From the NCBI RefSeq assembly GCF_000711955.1, contig NZ_JONR01000001.1, positions 186,001 through 250,000 on the forward strand: 64,000 nt of DNA, in the 5' to 3' direction. This document shows, piece after piece, positions 46,085 to 56,996 of this stretch; the stretch's first letter is position 1, and every line of letters starts with the position of its first letter. The notes beneath the pieces are model-generated. The model was not told where the DNA came from. It saw nothing but the letters and a program-made list of their open reading frames with translations, and did not search any database. A program made the position numbers and the translations under genes. The DNA comes from Nevskia soli DSM 19509 (GTDB taxonomy: Bacteria > Pseudomonadota > Gammaproteobacteria > Nevskiales > Nevskiaceae).

Positions 46085-46984
46085 CTAGCCCTTCGGCAGC
46101 AGCTTGCGCGCCAGGCGGGCGAGTCGCGGTACCGTCATCGGCCGCAGCAGCCGCGGGTCATATCCCGCCATGCGCCGGTCGTTCTCGGCCAGGCACAACT
46201 CCATCAGTTCGCGCGGCTTCAGTTCGATGCCCACCGCGCCGCTGCCGGTCAGGGTGAAGTTCGCATCCTGCGCTTCGCCGCCGGCATCGATGCCGCGTGC
46301 GATGCCGATGCGCTCCCATATGAGGAATGCCCACACCGCCAGCGTCTTGAAGAAGAATGCCGGGCGGCGCCACCACGGCAGATTCTTGCGGTACCAGGCA
46401 GCCCAGTTGACGAAGAACAGGATGTGGCGGCCTTCCTCCTGCATCACCGGCTCGAAGGTCTCCACCAGTTCAGGGGGGAAGTAGCCGGAGCGCTTCGCCA
46501 CCTCGAACAGGCCGAAGGCGAAGAAGCTGTCGATGCACTCGCTGTAGCCGGTGACCATCCAGGCCCACTCGGGGTCCTTCGGCCTGAGGTACTCAGGCTC
46601 CGGCGCCAGCTTGATGCCGTAGGCTTCCACCAGCTTGCTCAGCACTACCTTGTGCCGCGCTTCCTCGCCGCCGTCCATGTCCAGCGCCTCGCGCAGCAGC
46701 GGATCGCGCACCGTTTCGGCGAAGGTCTGCACGCGGATCGAGGCGCGCCCCTCGGTCTGCACCGCGATGTCCCAGATCGGCAGCGAGGTCACCCGGTGCA
46801 GCGCCTCGGGGGAAAGCTGCGGCCAGTCGATCACCGCCGGCTTGTAGGGGTTGTGCGTCTCCAGCAGCATGCGGCAGAACAGCCGCTTGTGCGCCTCCGA
46901 GCCGATCTCGATCCGGCCCGGATCGGGCCCGGACCAGTTGCGCATGGCATGGTCGGCATCGGCGATGGTGAAGGCATCGGACAT
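46085..46984 (-). CDS. Ferritin-like di-iron protein in the hopanoid operon
   Basis: 299 aa. It has a ferritin-like four-helix pattern with carboxylate/His ligands in the expected spacing: E78 (VQTEGRAS), E107/E108 and H111 (GEEARH), E161 (FGLFEVAK), E184 and H187 (QEEGRH). A hydrophobic segment RPAFFFKTLAVWAFLIWERIG (about 205-225) follows. It looks like a di-iron oxygenase or desaturase-type protein rather than a storage ferritin. It starts 43 nt after hpnL on the same strand and is probably the last gene of the hpnI-J-K-L operon. Substrate unknown; a hopanoid or membrane lipid is a reasonable inference. Confidence 0.75.
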   Translation of the reverse strand: MSDAFTIADADHAMRNWSGPDPGRIEIGSEAHKRLFCRMLLETHNPYKPAVIDWPQLSPEALHRVTSLPIWDIAVQTEGRASIRVQTFAETVRDPLLREALDMDGGEEARHKVVLSKLVEAYGIKLAPEPEYLRPKDPEWAWMVTGYSECIDSFFAFGLFEVAKRSGYFPPELVETFEPVMQEEGRHILFFVNWAAWYRKNLPWWRRPAFFFKTLAVWAFLIWERIGIARGIDAGGEAQDANFTLTGSGAVGIELKPRELMELCLAENDRRMAGYDPRLLRPMTVPRLARLARKLLPKG

Positions 46985-47027
46985 CGGCGGCTCCAGTTCT
47001 GGTCGGACCAGGCGATGAAAAATTCCG

Positions 47028-48032
47028 TCAGGCGTCGGTGCGCGTCTCGGGCTGCACCAGCGAATTGCGCAGGCGCCGCGCTTCCAGCACCTGCCAGCTG
47101 AGCAGGGCCGGCACGCCGAACAACACCTCGCGCATGCGCTTGGCCAGCGACAGCGACAGCGCCACATTGCTGTCGATGCCCACGATCTGGCCGAACAGCA
47201 CCAGCCCGGCTTCCTGGATGCCGAGGCCGGCGGGCACGATGAAGACAATGTGGCGCACCGCCTGGGTGGTCGCTTCCACCGCGATCGCCGCACAGGCGCT
47301 CACCGGATGGCCCAGCAGGCGCAGCGCCAGCCAGGTTTCGAACGCGCCCAGCACGTAGCCGGACAGCTGCCACAGCATCGCCACCAGCAGGCGCCCGTGG
47401 CGCGCGTACAGCGCGCGGATCTCCGCGTCGAGGCTGGAGCCGTCTAGCAGCGCGGCCATGCCGCCGCCGAGCATGCCCTCGACGAACTTCTCCATCCGCT
47501 CGAATACCTTGCCGTAGCGCAGCAGCGCTACCAGTATGATCGGCAGCGGCAGGCTTAGCGCCAAGCCGGCCAGGATGGTCCAGGTCTGCTCGGTGGCCTG
47601 CGTCGCCGCCACCAGCAGCACGATGCCCAGCGCGGTGAAAACGTACTGGTTGATCAGGGTCAGCACCACCTCGACGATGATGCTGGCGGTCACCGCCGCG
47701 CCATTCGGCACGCGCCACTTGGTCAGGCGGATGCCGACGATCTCGCCGCCGACATTGGCCGTCGGCAGCAGCCGGTTGACCGCTTCGCGTATCGTCGCCA
47801 CCCAGAACAGGAAGGGAAGGGCCGCGCGCGACTGCGGATCGCGCGGCGCCAGCAGCACCCGCCAGCCCTGCGCGTCGAGCAGCAGCGGCAGCGCATGGAA
47901 CGGCACCAGCCACAGCAGCGACCAGCCAGCCTCGGAGAGCAGTTGCATCACGTCGTGCAGGCCGTGGTGCAGCACCAGCACCGTGAGGATGGCCAGGCCG
48001 ATCAGGCCTGCGATGTAGCTGGCGACCTTCAT
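47028..48032 (-). CDS. hpnL: HpnL-type membrane protein (LPG synthase TM family)
   Basis: 334 aa from ATG 48032, overlapping hpnK by 4 nt. About eight hydrophobic helices in the lysylphosphatidylglycerol-synthase TM / UPF0104 pattern (LIGLAILTVLVLHHGL, LLWLVPFHALPLLLDAQGWRVLL, LPTANVGGEIVGIRLTKW, IVFIVPAGLGIQEAGLVLFGQIVGI). The NVGGE and PAGLGIQE motifs are family hallmarks. In hopanoid clusters it is named HpnL and is thought to act in membrane transport or placement of hopanoids; the mechanism is not established. Confidence 0.88.
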   Translation of the reverse strand: MKVASYIAGLIGLAILTVLVLHHGLHDVMQLLSEAGWSLLWLVPFHALPLLLDAQGWRVLLAPRDPQSRAALPFLFWVATIREAVNRLLPTANVGGEIVGIRLTKWRVPNGAAVTASIIVEVVLTLINQYVFTALGIVLLVAATQATEQTWTILAGLALSLPLPIILVALLRYGKVFERMEKFVEGMLGGGMAALLDGSSLDAEIRALYARHGRLLVAMLWQLSGYVLGAFETWLALRLLGHPVSACAAIAVEATTQAVRHIVFIVPAGLGIQEAGLVLFGQIVGIDSNVALSLSLAKRMREVLFGVPALLSWQVLEARRLRNSLVQPETRTDA

Positions 48033-48868
48033 GCGTCGCGGCCGCACAGATCGGCGAAACCGCCCCTCGGCACACCCAGCCCCTCCACCGCGGCGCGCAC
48101 CCGCGGCGACAGCAGCGCCGCCAGTTCATCGGCATGACGGTAGTCCGGCATCGAGGCGGCGATGCCGCTGCCGGAGAGGGTTGCGGGGTGCAGGTAGATT
48201 TCGGTGATGCCCATGGGGAGGTGTTGGAGTGCTTCGAGCAGCGCATTCTCGTCCATCCGGCCGCTGCGCGCGATGCCGATCACCTGATCGTTATGGGCGA
48301 TGCCGGCGCGATCGAGCCGTCGCGCCAGCAGACGCAGCCAGGGCCGCAGCGGCAGCGGCGCCCCGGCTTCTGCCGGCAGGCGCACCGCGCGCAGCCCGTA
48401 TTCGCGGCCGATGCGCAGGATCAGCGACAGCACCGTCGGATGCAGGTGGAAATGCTTGTGCGCGTTGACATGATCGAGCGTGAGGCCCGTCGCGGCATAC
48501 GCTTCGAACTGCGCCCGGATCTCCGCTTCCAGTTGCCGCCGCACCGCCGGCAGGAAGAAGAAGCGCACGCCGTCCAGCGCCATGTTGTCGCCGAACCGGC
48601 CATCATCATCGACCAGCGCTGGGATTTGCGCCCGCGGCAGCACCGCGGCGCCATCCGCCAGCACCAGGTGCAGTCCCACACGCAGGCCCGGCAGGCGCCG
48701 GGCGCGCGCCACCGCATCGGCAACGGCGGGCGCCCCCACCATCAGGCTGGCGGCAGTCAGCACGCCTTTGCGATGCGCCAACTCCACCGCCTCGTTCACG
48801 GCGGCATGCAGGCCGAAATCGTCGGCCGTGACAATCAGTCCGCGTCTACTGGTATGCGACATCGCCAT
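48029..48868 (-). CDS. hpnK: Hopanoid-associated YdjC-type deacetylase HpnK
   Basis: 279 aa from ATG 48868 (alternative 48862). The frame continues upstream through a dispersed repeat, giving an unlikely Pro-rich extension that is rejected. YdjC/ChbG fold: GLIVTADDFGLHAAVNEAV (metal Asp pair), VGLHLVL (His), LDHVNAHKHFHLHPTV (metal His), GITEIYLHPAT. In hopanoid producers HpnK deacetylates N-acetylglucosaminyl-bacteriohopanetetrol made by HpnI, before HpnJ forms the cyclitol. The ribosome binding site (GAGGGG) lies inside the repeat. Confidence 0.92.
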   Translation of the reverse strand: MAMSHTSRRGLIVTADDFGLHAAVNEAVELAHRKGVLTAASLMVGAPAVADAVARARRLPGLRVGLHLVLADGAAVLPRAQIPALVDDDGRFGDNMALDGVRFFFLPAVRRQLEAEIRAQFEAYAATGLTLDHVNAHKHFHLHPTVLSLILRIGREYGLRAVRLPAEAGAPLPLRPWLRLLARRLDRAGIAHNDQVIGIARSGRMDENALLEALQHLPMGITEIYLHPATLSGSGIAASMPDYRHADELAALLSPRVRAAVEGLGVPRGGFADLCGRDA

Positions 48869-48880
48869 AAATGTAATCCC

Positions 48881-48972
48881 CTCTCCCTTCGGGAGAGGGG
48901 CAGGGGGGAGGGGCACGGGGTCAACAAAGTACTTCACTCGACCGACTTGTGCCCCTCACCCACAGGGAGAGG
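48881..48972. repeat. Dispersed CTCTCCC/GGGAGAGG repeat between hpnJ and hpnK
   Basis: A GC-rich palindromic element containing CCCTCTCCC and GGGAGAGGG arms around TTCG (about 48882-48902), a GGGGAGGGGCACGGGG stretch, and a second CCCCTCACCCACAGGGAGAGG arm near the hpnJ end. The same style of element occurs before tilS at about 29738. It is inserted in an otherwise tightly packed operon and contributes the hpnK ribosome binding site. Confidence 0.75.
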
Positions 48973-48981
48973 AATAGTTCC

Positions 48982-50421
48982 TCACGCCTCGTGCGCGCGC
49001 AGGAAGCGGAAGAACTCCACGCCTTCGCGCAGCCGGCGCTTCATCATCTCCCAGCTCGCCAGCATCTCCCGCACGATCTCCCAGATCTTGCTGGGGCGGA
49101 AATAGAAGCGCTTGTAGAACACTTCCATGCTGTGGAAGATTTCTTCCTTGGACAGGTGCGGATAGCTGATCGCGGCGAGCTGCACGCCCTTGCTGTTGAC
49201 CAGGTTGACCGCGTCGTTCTCCTGCAGCCAGCCGTTGTCCACCGCCTGCTTGTACAGGGTGGTGCCGGGGTAGGGTGCCGCCAGCGAGACCTGGATGGTG
49301 TGCGGATTGATCGACTTGGCGAACTCGATGGTCTTCTCGATCGTCTCCTTCGTCTCGCCCGGCAGGCCGAGGATGAAGGTGCCGTGGATCAGGATGCCCA
49401 GCTTGCGGCAGTCCTCGGTGAAGCGCCGCGCGATGTCCGTGCGCAGGCCCTTCTTGATGTTGTGCAGGATCTGGTCGTCGCCGGACTCGTAGCCCACCAG
49501 CAGCAGGCGCAGGCCGTTGTCCTTCATGATCTTCAGCGACTCGTACGGCACATTGGCCTTGGCGTTGCAGGACCAGGTCATGCCCAGCTTGCCCAGGCCG
49601 ATCGCGATTTCGTGCACCCGCTCCATGTTCGAGCTGTCGGTGAAGGTGTCGTCGTCGAACATGATCTCCCGCACCTCGGGCATGTTCTCCTTGATCCACT
49701 TCACTTCCGCGATCACGTTCTGCGCCGAGCGCACCCGGTAGCGATGCCCGCCCACCGTCTGCGGCCACAGGCAGAAGGTGCACTTCGAGCGGCAGCCGCG
49801 TCCGGTATAGAAGCTGACGTAAGGGTGCTTCAGGTAACCGATGAAATAGTTCTCGATCTTCAGGTCGCGCTTGTACACCGGCGCCACGAAGGGCAACTCA
49901 TCCATGTTCTCGATGGTGGCGCGCGGCGTGTTGTGCTTCACCGTGCCGTCTTCGAGCTTGTAGCTGAGCCCCGCGATCTCGCTGTAGGGCCGGCCTTCCG
50001 CCACTTCCTTGCAGGTGTAGTCGAATTCCTCGCGCGCGACGAAGTCGATCGCCGCGCTGGCCTTGAGCGAGCCGGTCGGGTCCACCGCCACCTTGGCGCC
50101 GACCAGGCCGATCTTGATCCCCGGCTTGCGCTGCTTCAGCAGCTCGCCGAACTTCGCGTCGGTGGGGAAGGACGGCGTGCTGGTGTGCATGATCACCAGG
50201 TCGTACTCCGCGGCGATCTTCAGCGCCGCTTCCACGTCGATCTCGTCCGCCGGCGCATCCAGCACCCGGCTGCCCGGCACCATCGCCGCCGGCTGCGCCA
50301 GCCAGGTCGGGTACCAGAAAGACTTGATCTCGCGCTTGGCCTGGTAGCGGCTGCCGGCGCCGCCGTCGAAGCCGTCAAAGGAGGGCGCCTGAAGGAACAA
50401 GGTTTTCATGATGGAAGTCAT
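48982..50421 (-). CDS. hpnJ: Hopanoid radical SAM protein HpnJ (cyclitol ether formation)
   Basis: 479 aa from ATG 50421, overlapping the hpnI stop (ATGA); an in-frame ATG lies four codons later. N-terminal cobalamin-binding-like (B12-type) Rossmann domain (about 50-150) followed by a radical SAM domain with the cluster motif GRGCRSKCTFCLW (Cys 210, 214, 217). In other bacteria HpnJ contracts the glucosamine head of BHT-glucosamine to the five-membered cyclitol ether. Directly coupled to HpnI, its upstream partner. Confidence 0.94.
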   Translation of the reverse strand: MTSIMKTLFLQAPSFDGFDGGAGSRYQAKREIKSFWYPTWLAQPAAMVPGSRVLDAPADEIDVEAALKIAAEYDLVIMHTSTPSFPTDAKFGELLKQRKPGIKIGLVGAKVAVDPTGSLKASAAIDFVAREEFDYTCKEVAEGRPYSEIAGLSYKLEDGTVKHNTPRATIENMDELPFVAPVYKRDLKIENYFIGYLKHPYVSFYTGRGCRSKCTFCLWPQTVGGHRYRVRSAQNVIAEVKWIKENMPEVREIMFDDDTFTDSSNMERVHEIAIGLGKLGMTWSCNAKANVPYESLKIMKDNGLRLLLVGYESGDDQILHNIKKGLRTDIARRFTEDCRKLGILIHGTFILGLPGETKETIEKTIEFAKSINPHTIQVSLAAPYPGTTLYKQAVDNGWLQENDAVNLVNSKGVQLAAISYPHLSKEEIFHSMEVFYKRFYFRPSKIWEIVREMLASWEMMKRRLREGVEFFRFLRAHEA

Positions 50422-51653
50422 CGCACAGAGTCCGGATCGGGAAGGGAATTCGGTGAAGAAGCCGGGGCCTGGCCCGGGGCCCGCGGCGCCATCGGCGCGG
50501 CGCGCTCGATGGTGGCATCGAGAACCTGGTTGCGCCAGCGTACCCGCGAGCCGGTATGGGACGCCACCCAGCCTCCGAACAGCAGGGTATCGCGCAGCGG
50601 CAACAACAAGACCTCATAGGCGGGCGCGGGTTCCAGCCGCCACTGGCGCTGCAGGTAGTGCAGCACCAGCCGCGCCGTGGCCCCGATTCCGGCCAGCGCC
50701 AGGCACAGGCCGGTCTGCGCCAGCGCCAGGCCCCCCGCCAGCACCGGGAAGGTGAAGGTGACGAAGGTCAGGGCGAAGCCGGTCGGCGCCGCGGCGCGGA
50801 TGGTGCGCAGCCAGCGCAGCTCATGCGCCCACAGCGTGGCGAAGCTGTCGTCGGTCACATCGGTGGTGACCACCACGTTGGACAGCACCGTGCGCAGCCC
50901 CTGCAGCCGGGTGAATTCGCCCAGCCAGAAATCGTCCGCCAGCACGTCGTTCAGCGCCTCGAAGCCGCCCGCCGCTTCCAGCGCATCGCGCCGCAGAGCG
51001 ATGGTCGAACCGAACGAAAAGCGCGTCGAGCCCAGCGCGTGCGATACCTGCACCGAGGGCGCGAACCAGTCGTCGATGAACAGCGCGCCGAAGCGCGACC
51101 ACAAGCCCGTGCGCGGCACGCCGCGATACAGGCAGGTCACCACCCCCACGCCCGGGTCCGCCAGCGGCGCCGTGACGCGGCTCAGGTAGTCGCTGCTCAC
51201 GCCGATATCGCTGTCCGCCAGCACCAGCCAGTCATGGCGGGCCTGCGGCAGCATATTGAGCAGATTGCTCACCTTGAGATTGCTGCCGTAGACCTGCGGC
51301 TCGATCACCAGCTGGATGTCCACCGCCGGAAACTCCGCCTGCAGGCGCCGCACCACCGCGATGGCGTCATCCGCGGCATCGCGCACGCCGAACAGCAACT
51401 GGAACACCGGGTGGGACTGCACGCAGAAACTGCGCAGGTTCTCGTACAGGCCGGGTTCATTGCCGCACAGCGGCTTGAGCACGCTGACCGGCCGCGGGCC
51501 GGTGCCGGGACAGACCGAGGCACGCAATCCTTCCAGCGCCGCATCGCTGGCGCGGCGCACCCCGTTCAACACCGCATAAATGGCAAAGCAGGCGTAACCC
51601 GCTGCTGCTGCGGCCAAACAAGTCCCAATCAGGATTGGAAGGTGTTGGATCAT
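50418..51653 (-). CDS. hpnI: Hopanoid glycosyltransferase HpnI
   Basis: 411 aa from ATG 51653; an upstream extension to 51758 is open but lacks conserved sequence. GT2 family, ceramide-glucosyltransferase-like: an N-terminal TM helix, VSVLKPLCGNEPGLYENLRSFC, FGVRDAADDAIAVVRRLQAEFP, WLVLADSDIGVSSDYL (D-x-D region), DDFWLGEFTRLQG, and C-terminal membrane segments. It attaches N-acetylglucosamine to bacteriohopanetetrol. First gene of the minus-strand operon hpnI-hpnJ-hpnK-hpnL-ferritin-like. Confidence 0.93.
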   Translation of the reverse strand: MIQHLPILIGTCLAAAAAGYACFAIYAVLNGVRRASDAALEGLRASVCPGTGPRPVSVLKPLCGNEPGLYENLRSFCVQSHPVFQLLFGVRDAADDAIAVVRRLQAEFPAVDIQLVIEPQVYGSNLKVSNLLNMLPQARHDWLVLADSDIGVSSDYLSRVTAPLADPGVGVVTCLYRGVPRTGLWSRFGALFIDDWFAPSVQVSHALGSTRFSFGSTIALRRDALEAAGGFEALNDVLADDFWLGEFTRLQGLRTVLSNVVVTTDVTDDSFATLWAHELRWLRTIRAAAPTGFALTFVTFTFPVLAGGLALAQTGLCLALAGIGATARLVLHYLQRQWRLEPAPAYEVLLLPLRDTLLFGGWVASHTGSRVRWRNQVLDATIERAAPMAPRAPGQAPASSPNSLPDPDSVR

Positions 51654-51684
51654 GGAATTGGACTTAGGGTCCAGCGTAAACTTT

Positions 51685-51721
51685 ACAATAGTTAAGTTGA
51701 TGCGCCGCCTGAGACTATTGT
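51685..51721. promoter_or_regulatory. Inverted 8-bp half-sites in the hpnI/DUF2147 divergent region
   Basis: ACAATAGT (51685-51692) and ACTATTGT (51714-51721) are perfect inverted copies 29 bp apart centre to centre, near three helical turns, in an AT-rich stretch upstream of hpnI. It could be a regulator site or chance. Confidence 0.35.
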
Positions 51722-51783
51722 GACAATTTTCCAGGCGTCGCGCCCCATTTGAAAGCATGGTGTAAGCTTTTGATTGTCATGGC

Positions 51784-52281
51784 ATGTTCCGAATAATGCG
51801 GCGGTGCCGGCGGGCGCTTTTTGCCTGCTTCGCGATGCTGCTGCTGATCCCCGCCCTGGCCTGGGCCGACCCGGCCGACGCCATCGTCGGCGACTGGCTG
51901 GTGGCGAGCGGGGACGCGGTGATCCGCATCGCGCGCAACGGCGACAGCTACGATGGCCACATTGTCTGGCAACTTCATGACACCTACGGCCCGGAAGACG
52001 GCCCCGAGCTGGATGGCAAACCGGTGGTCGACCGCCACAATTCCGACCCGGCGCAGCGCTCGCGTACGCTCGATGGCCTGCGCTTGCTGTGGGATCTGCA
52101 TTACGACCCCGAGAATCAGGAGTGGAATGGTGGGCGGGTGTATGACGCCGACAACGGCCATACGTTCAGTTGCCAGATGTGGATCATCGATGCCGACCAC
52201 CTCAAGTTGCGTGGTTATTTCGGCATCAGCCTGATCGGCGGCACCAGCATCTGGAGCCGTACCCGCAAAATCCCGCCCTGA
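51784..52281 (+). CDS. DUF2147 periplasmic protein
   Basis: 165 aa with a signal peptide (MRRCRRALFACFAMLLLIPALAWA, cleavage near 28). The mature part is DUF2147: IVGDWLVASGDAVIRIARNGDSYDGHIVWQ, RSRTLDGLRLLWDLHYDPENQEWNGGRVYDADNGHTFSCQMWIIDADHLKLRGYFGISLIGGTSIWSR. These are small secreted beta-barrel proteins of unknown role. Divergent from hpnI. The 277 bp between it and mvaD hold a candidate promoter and no gene. Confidence 0.9.
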   Translation: MFRIMRRCRRALFACFAMLLLIPALAWADPADAIVGDWLVASGDAVIRIARNGDSYDGHIVWQLHDTYGPEDGPELDGKPVVDRHNSDPAQRSRTLDGLRLLWDLHYDPENQEWNGGRVYDADNGHTFSCQMWIIDADHLKLRGYFGISLIGGTSIWSRTRKIPP

Positions 52282-52380
52282 AGTCCCCCGCAACGCGGCT
52301 TGCCGCGGCGGCGGTACCAGCCCGTTTTCCCCCAATTAAGGCTCCCGCGCCCTATAGCCGTGCACGGCCCCCCCCGCCTT

Positions 52381-52389
52381 TGCTAAAAT
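52381..52389 (+). promoter_or_regulatory. Extended -10 promoter candidate for the mevalonate operon
   Basis: TGCTAAAAT matches an extended -10 (TGnTAnAAT), about 170 nt upstream of mvaD. No good -35 is visible, as allowed for extended -10 promoters. A run of C residues lies directly upstream. Confidence 0.4.
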
Positions 52390-52558
52390 GAAGGAATCAT
52401 GATTTCCCCAAGCGATGGAGCGCCGGGCGGCGCAAAAACTTGGCAAAGCCCGTGCAAGTGCTTGAATTGCCGCCCCCTGTCGCCCGGATAACGCCCTTGT
52501 TCCCCCAAATTCAATGAATTCCGAACCCCGCGCCGTGGTTCTCGGTGAGCATTGCGCC

Positions 52559-53542
52559 ATGGCGCAGGCCCAACCCAACATCGCCCTGATCAAATACTGG
52601 GGCAAGCGCGATGCCGCGCTGAACCTGCCGGTGGTCGGCTCCATCTCCATCACCCTCGACGCCCTGTGGACGCGCACCCGCGTCGCCTTCGAGCCGGGAC
52701 TGGAGCAGGACCGCGTCAGCCTCAACGGCCGCAGCGACGCCGCTGAAGCCAAGCGCGTCAGCGCCTGCCTTGACCTGCTGCGCCAGCGCGCGGGCGTCAA
52801 CTGGCGCGCCGCCGTCGACAGCCGCAACAATTTCCCCACCGCCGCCGGCCTGGCTTCCTCCGCCTCCGGCTTCGCCGCCCTGATCCACGCCGGCGACAGC
52901 GCCCTGCGCCTGAACCTCTCCGACGCCGAGAAATCCGTGCTGGCCCGCCGCTGCTCCGGCTCGGCTGCGCGCTCGGTCTTCGGCGGCTACGTCGAATGGG
53001 CCCACGGCAAACTGGCCGACGGCACCGACTCGGTCGCCAGCCCCCTGCTCGAAGCCGATGCCTGGCCGCTGCGCGTGGCGGTGGCCATCACCTCCACCGC
53101 CGCCAAGGAAGTCGGTTCCAGCGAGGGCATGCGCCGCACCGCCCAGACCTCGCCCTTCCAGTCCGCCTGGATCGAAACCCAGGAAGCCGACCTCGCCACC
53201 GCCCGCGCCGCCATCCTGGCGCGCGACTTCGCCGCGCTGGCCGCCATCTCCGAATACAGCTGCCTGAAGATGCACGCCCTGGCCCTCGCGGCCCAGCCCG
53301 GCCTGCTCTACTGGAACGGCGCCTCGGTCGAATGCATGCGCCGCGTGCGCGCGCTGCGCGGGCAGGGCGTGCCGGTGTTCTTCACCGTCGACGCCGGCCC
53401 GCAGGTCAAGGCCATATGCGAGCCGCAGGCCGTGGAACAGGTCAAGGCCGCCCTGCGCGATATTCCGGGTGTGCTCGACGTGGTCGAAACCGGCCTCGGC
53501 GCCGGCGCCCGCAACCTTACCGAAGCGGAGTACACGGCATGA
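52559..53542 (+). CDS. mvaD: Diphosphomevalonate decarboxylase
   Basis: 327 aa from ATG 52559, preferred because GGTGAG lies about 10 nt upstream and the family start (PNIALIKYWGKRD) follows; ATG 52514 is in frame but unsupported. It converts mevalonate 5-diphosphate to IPP with ATP. GHMP fold: NIALIKYWGKRDAALNLPVVGSISITLD, phosphate loop NFPTAAGLASSASGFAAL, CSGSAARSVFGGYVEW, AAKEVGSSEGMRRT, and VFFTVDAGPQVKAIC with the catalytic Asp. It heads the mevalonate cluster; its stop overlaps the next start. Confidence 0.95.
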   Translation: MAQAQPNIALIKYWGKRDAALNLPVVGSISITLDALWTRTRVAFEPGLEQDRVSLNGRSDAAEAKRVSACLDLLRQRAGVNWRAAVDSRNNFPTAAGLASSASGFAALIHAGDSALRLNLSDAEKSVLARRCSGSAARSVFGGYVEWAHGKLADGTDSVASPLLEADAWPLRVAVAITSTAAKEVGSSEGMRRTAQTSPFQSAWIETQEADLATARAAILARDFAALAAISEYSCLKMHALALAAQPGLLYWNGASVECMRRVRALRGQGVPVFFTVDAGPQVKAICEPQAVEQVKAALRDIPGVLDVVETGLGAGARNLTEAEYTA

Positions 53543-54615
53543 TGGAAGTATTGGCCAGTACCCCCGGCAAGCTGGTCCTGCTCGGCGACTACGCGGTACT
53601 CGAAGGCGCCCCGGCCCTGGTCATGGCGGTCAACCGCCACGCCAAGGTGCGCATCGCCGCCAAGGCTGGCGGCGTTGCCGAGGTCAGCGCCCCGGACATG
53701 CAGGTCTCCAACGTGCCGCTGCGCATCGGCGCCGGCGGCCAGCCGGAATGGCTCGGCACCCCTGAACAGACCGCAAAGCTGCGCCTGGTCGACCAGACCC
53801 TGCGCGGCCTGGCCCACGAAGGCCTGGCGCCGGAGTCCGGCCGCGGCTTCAGCCTGCACCTGGATACCTCCGAATTCTTCGACCAGGGCCGCGACGGCCT
53901 GGCCAAGCTCGGCCTCGGCTCGAGCGCCGCGCTGACGGTGGCGCTGGCCTCCGCCATGGCCGTCTTCGTCGGCCGCGGCGCCGCCACCGCCAACCGCCGC
54001 GTTTGGCTGGAGCACCTGCTGCAGCTCCACCGCGACTTCCAGGGCGGTCACGGCAGCGGCGTCGACGTCGCCGCCGGCCTCATCGGCGGCGTCATTTCCT
54101 ACCGCCTGCTCGAAGGCGGCACCCAGCCGCGCTTCGAGCCGGTGAACTGGCCCAAAGAGGTTCATTCCCTCTTCGTCTGGTCAGGCCGCTCCGCCAGCAC
54201 CTCGGATTTCCTCAGCCGGCTGGCGCAGTGGCGCACCGGTCATGGCGCGGAGTATGCAAGCCATATGGGCATGCTCACCGCCATTGCCAAATCGGCCTCC
54301 GACGCCATGATGCACGAGCAGGGCAGGGGCTTCGTCGAAGCGGCGACCGCCTATTCCGCGGCCTTGCGCGCCTTCGGCAGCGCCTGCGGCCTGGATATCT
54401 TTTCGTCCGAGCATGTCCAACTGGGGCAACTGGCAGCCCAGGCGGGCGTCAGCTACAAGCCCTGCGGCGCCGGCGGCGGCGATTTCGGCGTGGCCTTTTC
54501 GCTGGATCCGGACCGCCTGGCCGCGCTGGAGCGTGACATCGTCGCGGCGGGTTTCCGCTGCGTGCCGCTGGCGGTGGATGAGCCGGGCTTGCATCTGGAA
54601 TACACGGGTTATTGA
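53539..54615 (+). CDS. Phosphomevalonate kinase (GHMP family)
   Basis: 358 aa. ATG 53539 overlaps the mvaD stop. It phosphorylates 5-phosphomevalonate to the diphosphate. N-terminal TPGKLVLLGDYAVLEGAPALVMAVNRHAKV is typical of PMK (MvaK2/ERG8), with a GLAKLGLGSSAALTVALASA phosphate loop (about 132-151), QGGHGSGVDVAAGLIGGVISYR and the closing KPCGAGGGDFGVAF motif. The neighbouring mvaD and mevalonate kinase domain fill the other GHMP steps, which fixes this one as PMK. A 119-bp gap follows. Confidence 0.9.
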   Translation: MMEVLASTPGKLVLLGDYAVLEGAPALVMAVNRHAKVRIAAKAGGVAEVSAPDMQVSNVPLRIGAGGQPEWLGTPEQTAKLRLVDQTLRGLAHEGLAPESGRGFSLHLDTSEFFDQGRDGLAKLGLGSSAALTVALASAMAVFVGRGAATANRRVWLEHLLQLHRDFQGGHGSGVDVAAGLIGGVISYRLLEGGTQPRFEPVNWPKEVHSLFVWSGRSASTSDFLSRLAQWRTGHGAEYASHMGMLTAIAKSASDAMMHEQGRGFVEAATAYSAALRAFGSACGLDIFSSEHVQLGQLAAQAGVSYKPCGAGGGDFGVAFSLDPDRLAALERDIVAAGFRCVPLAVDEPGLHLEYTGY

Positions 54616-54734
54616 GTTTTTAGCTTATTTGAGCAGTCCGGCCAGGATGGCCGGCTTCTTGGGCAGGATGCCCACAGTGCCCGGTCATGGATGGCCGGGA
54701 GCTTGGACGGGATGTCCATACGGAGCGGAACGTA

Positions 54735-56988
<2,254 letters not shown>

Positions 56989-56996
<8 letters not shown>

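Noticed and set aside
48869..48937. An N-terminal extension of HpnK (PLPPAPLPKGEG...)
   Set aside because: It is translated from the dispersed repeat; the family begins at the GLIVTADDFG strand shortly after the chosen start.
52367..52376. Run of C residues upstream of mvaD as a phase-variable tract
   Set aside because: It lies outside coding sequence and is short; spacing effects on a promoter are possible but nothing in the sequence shows it.
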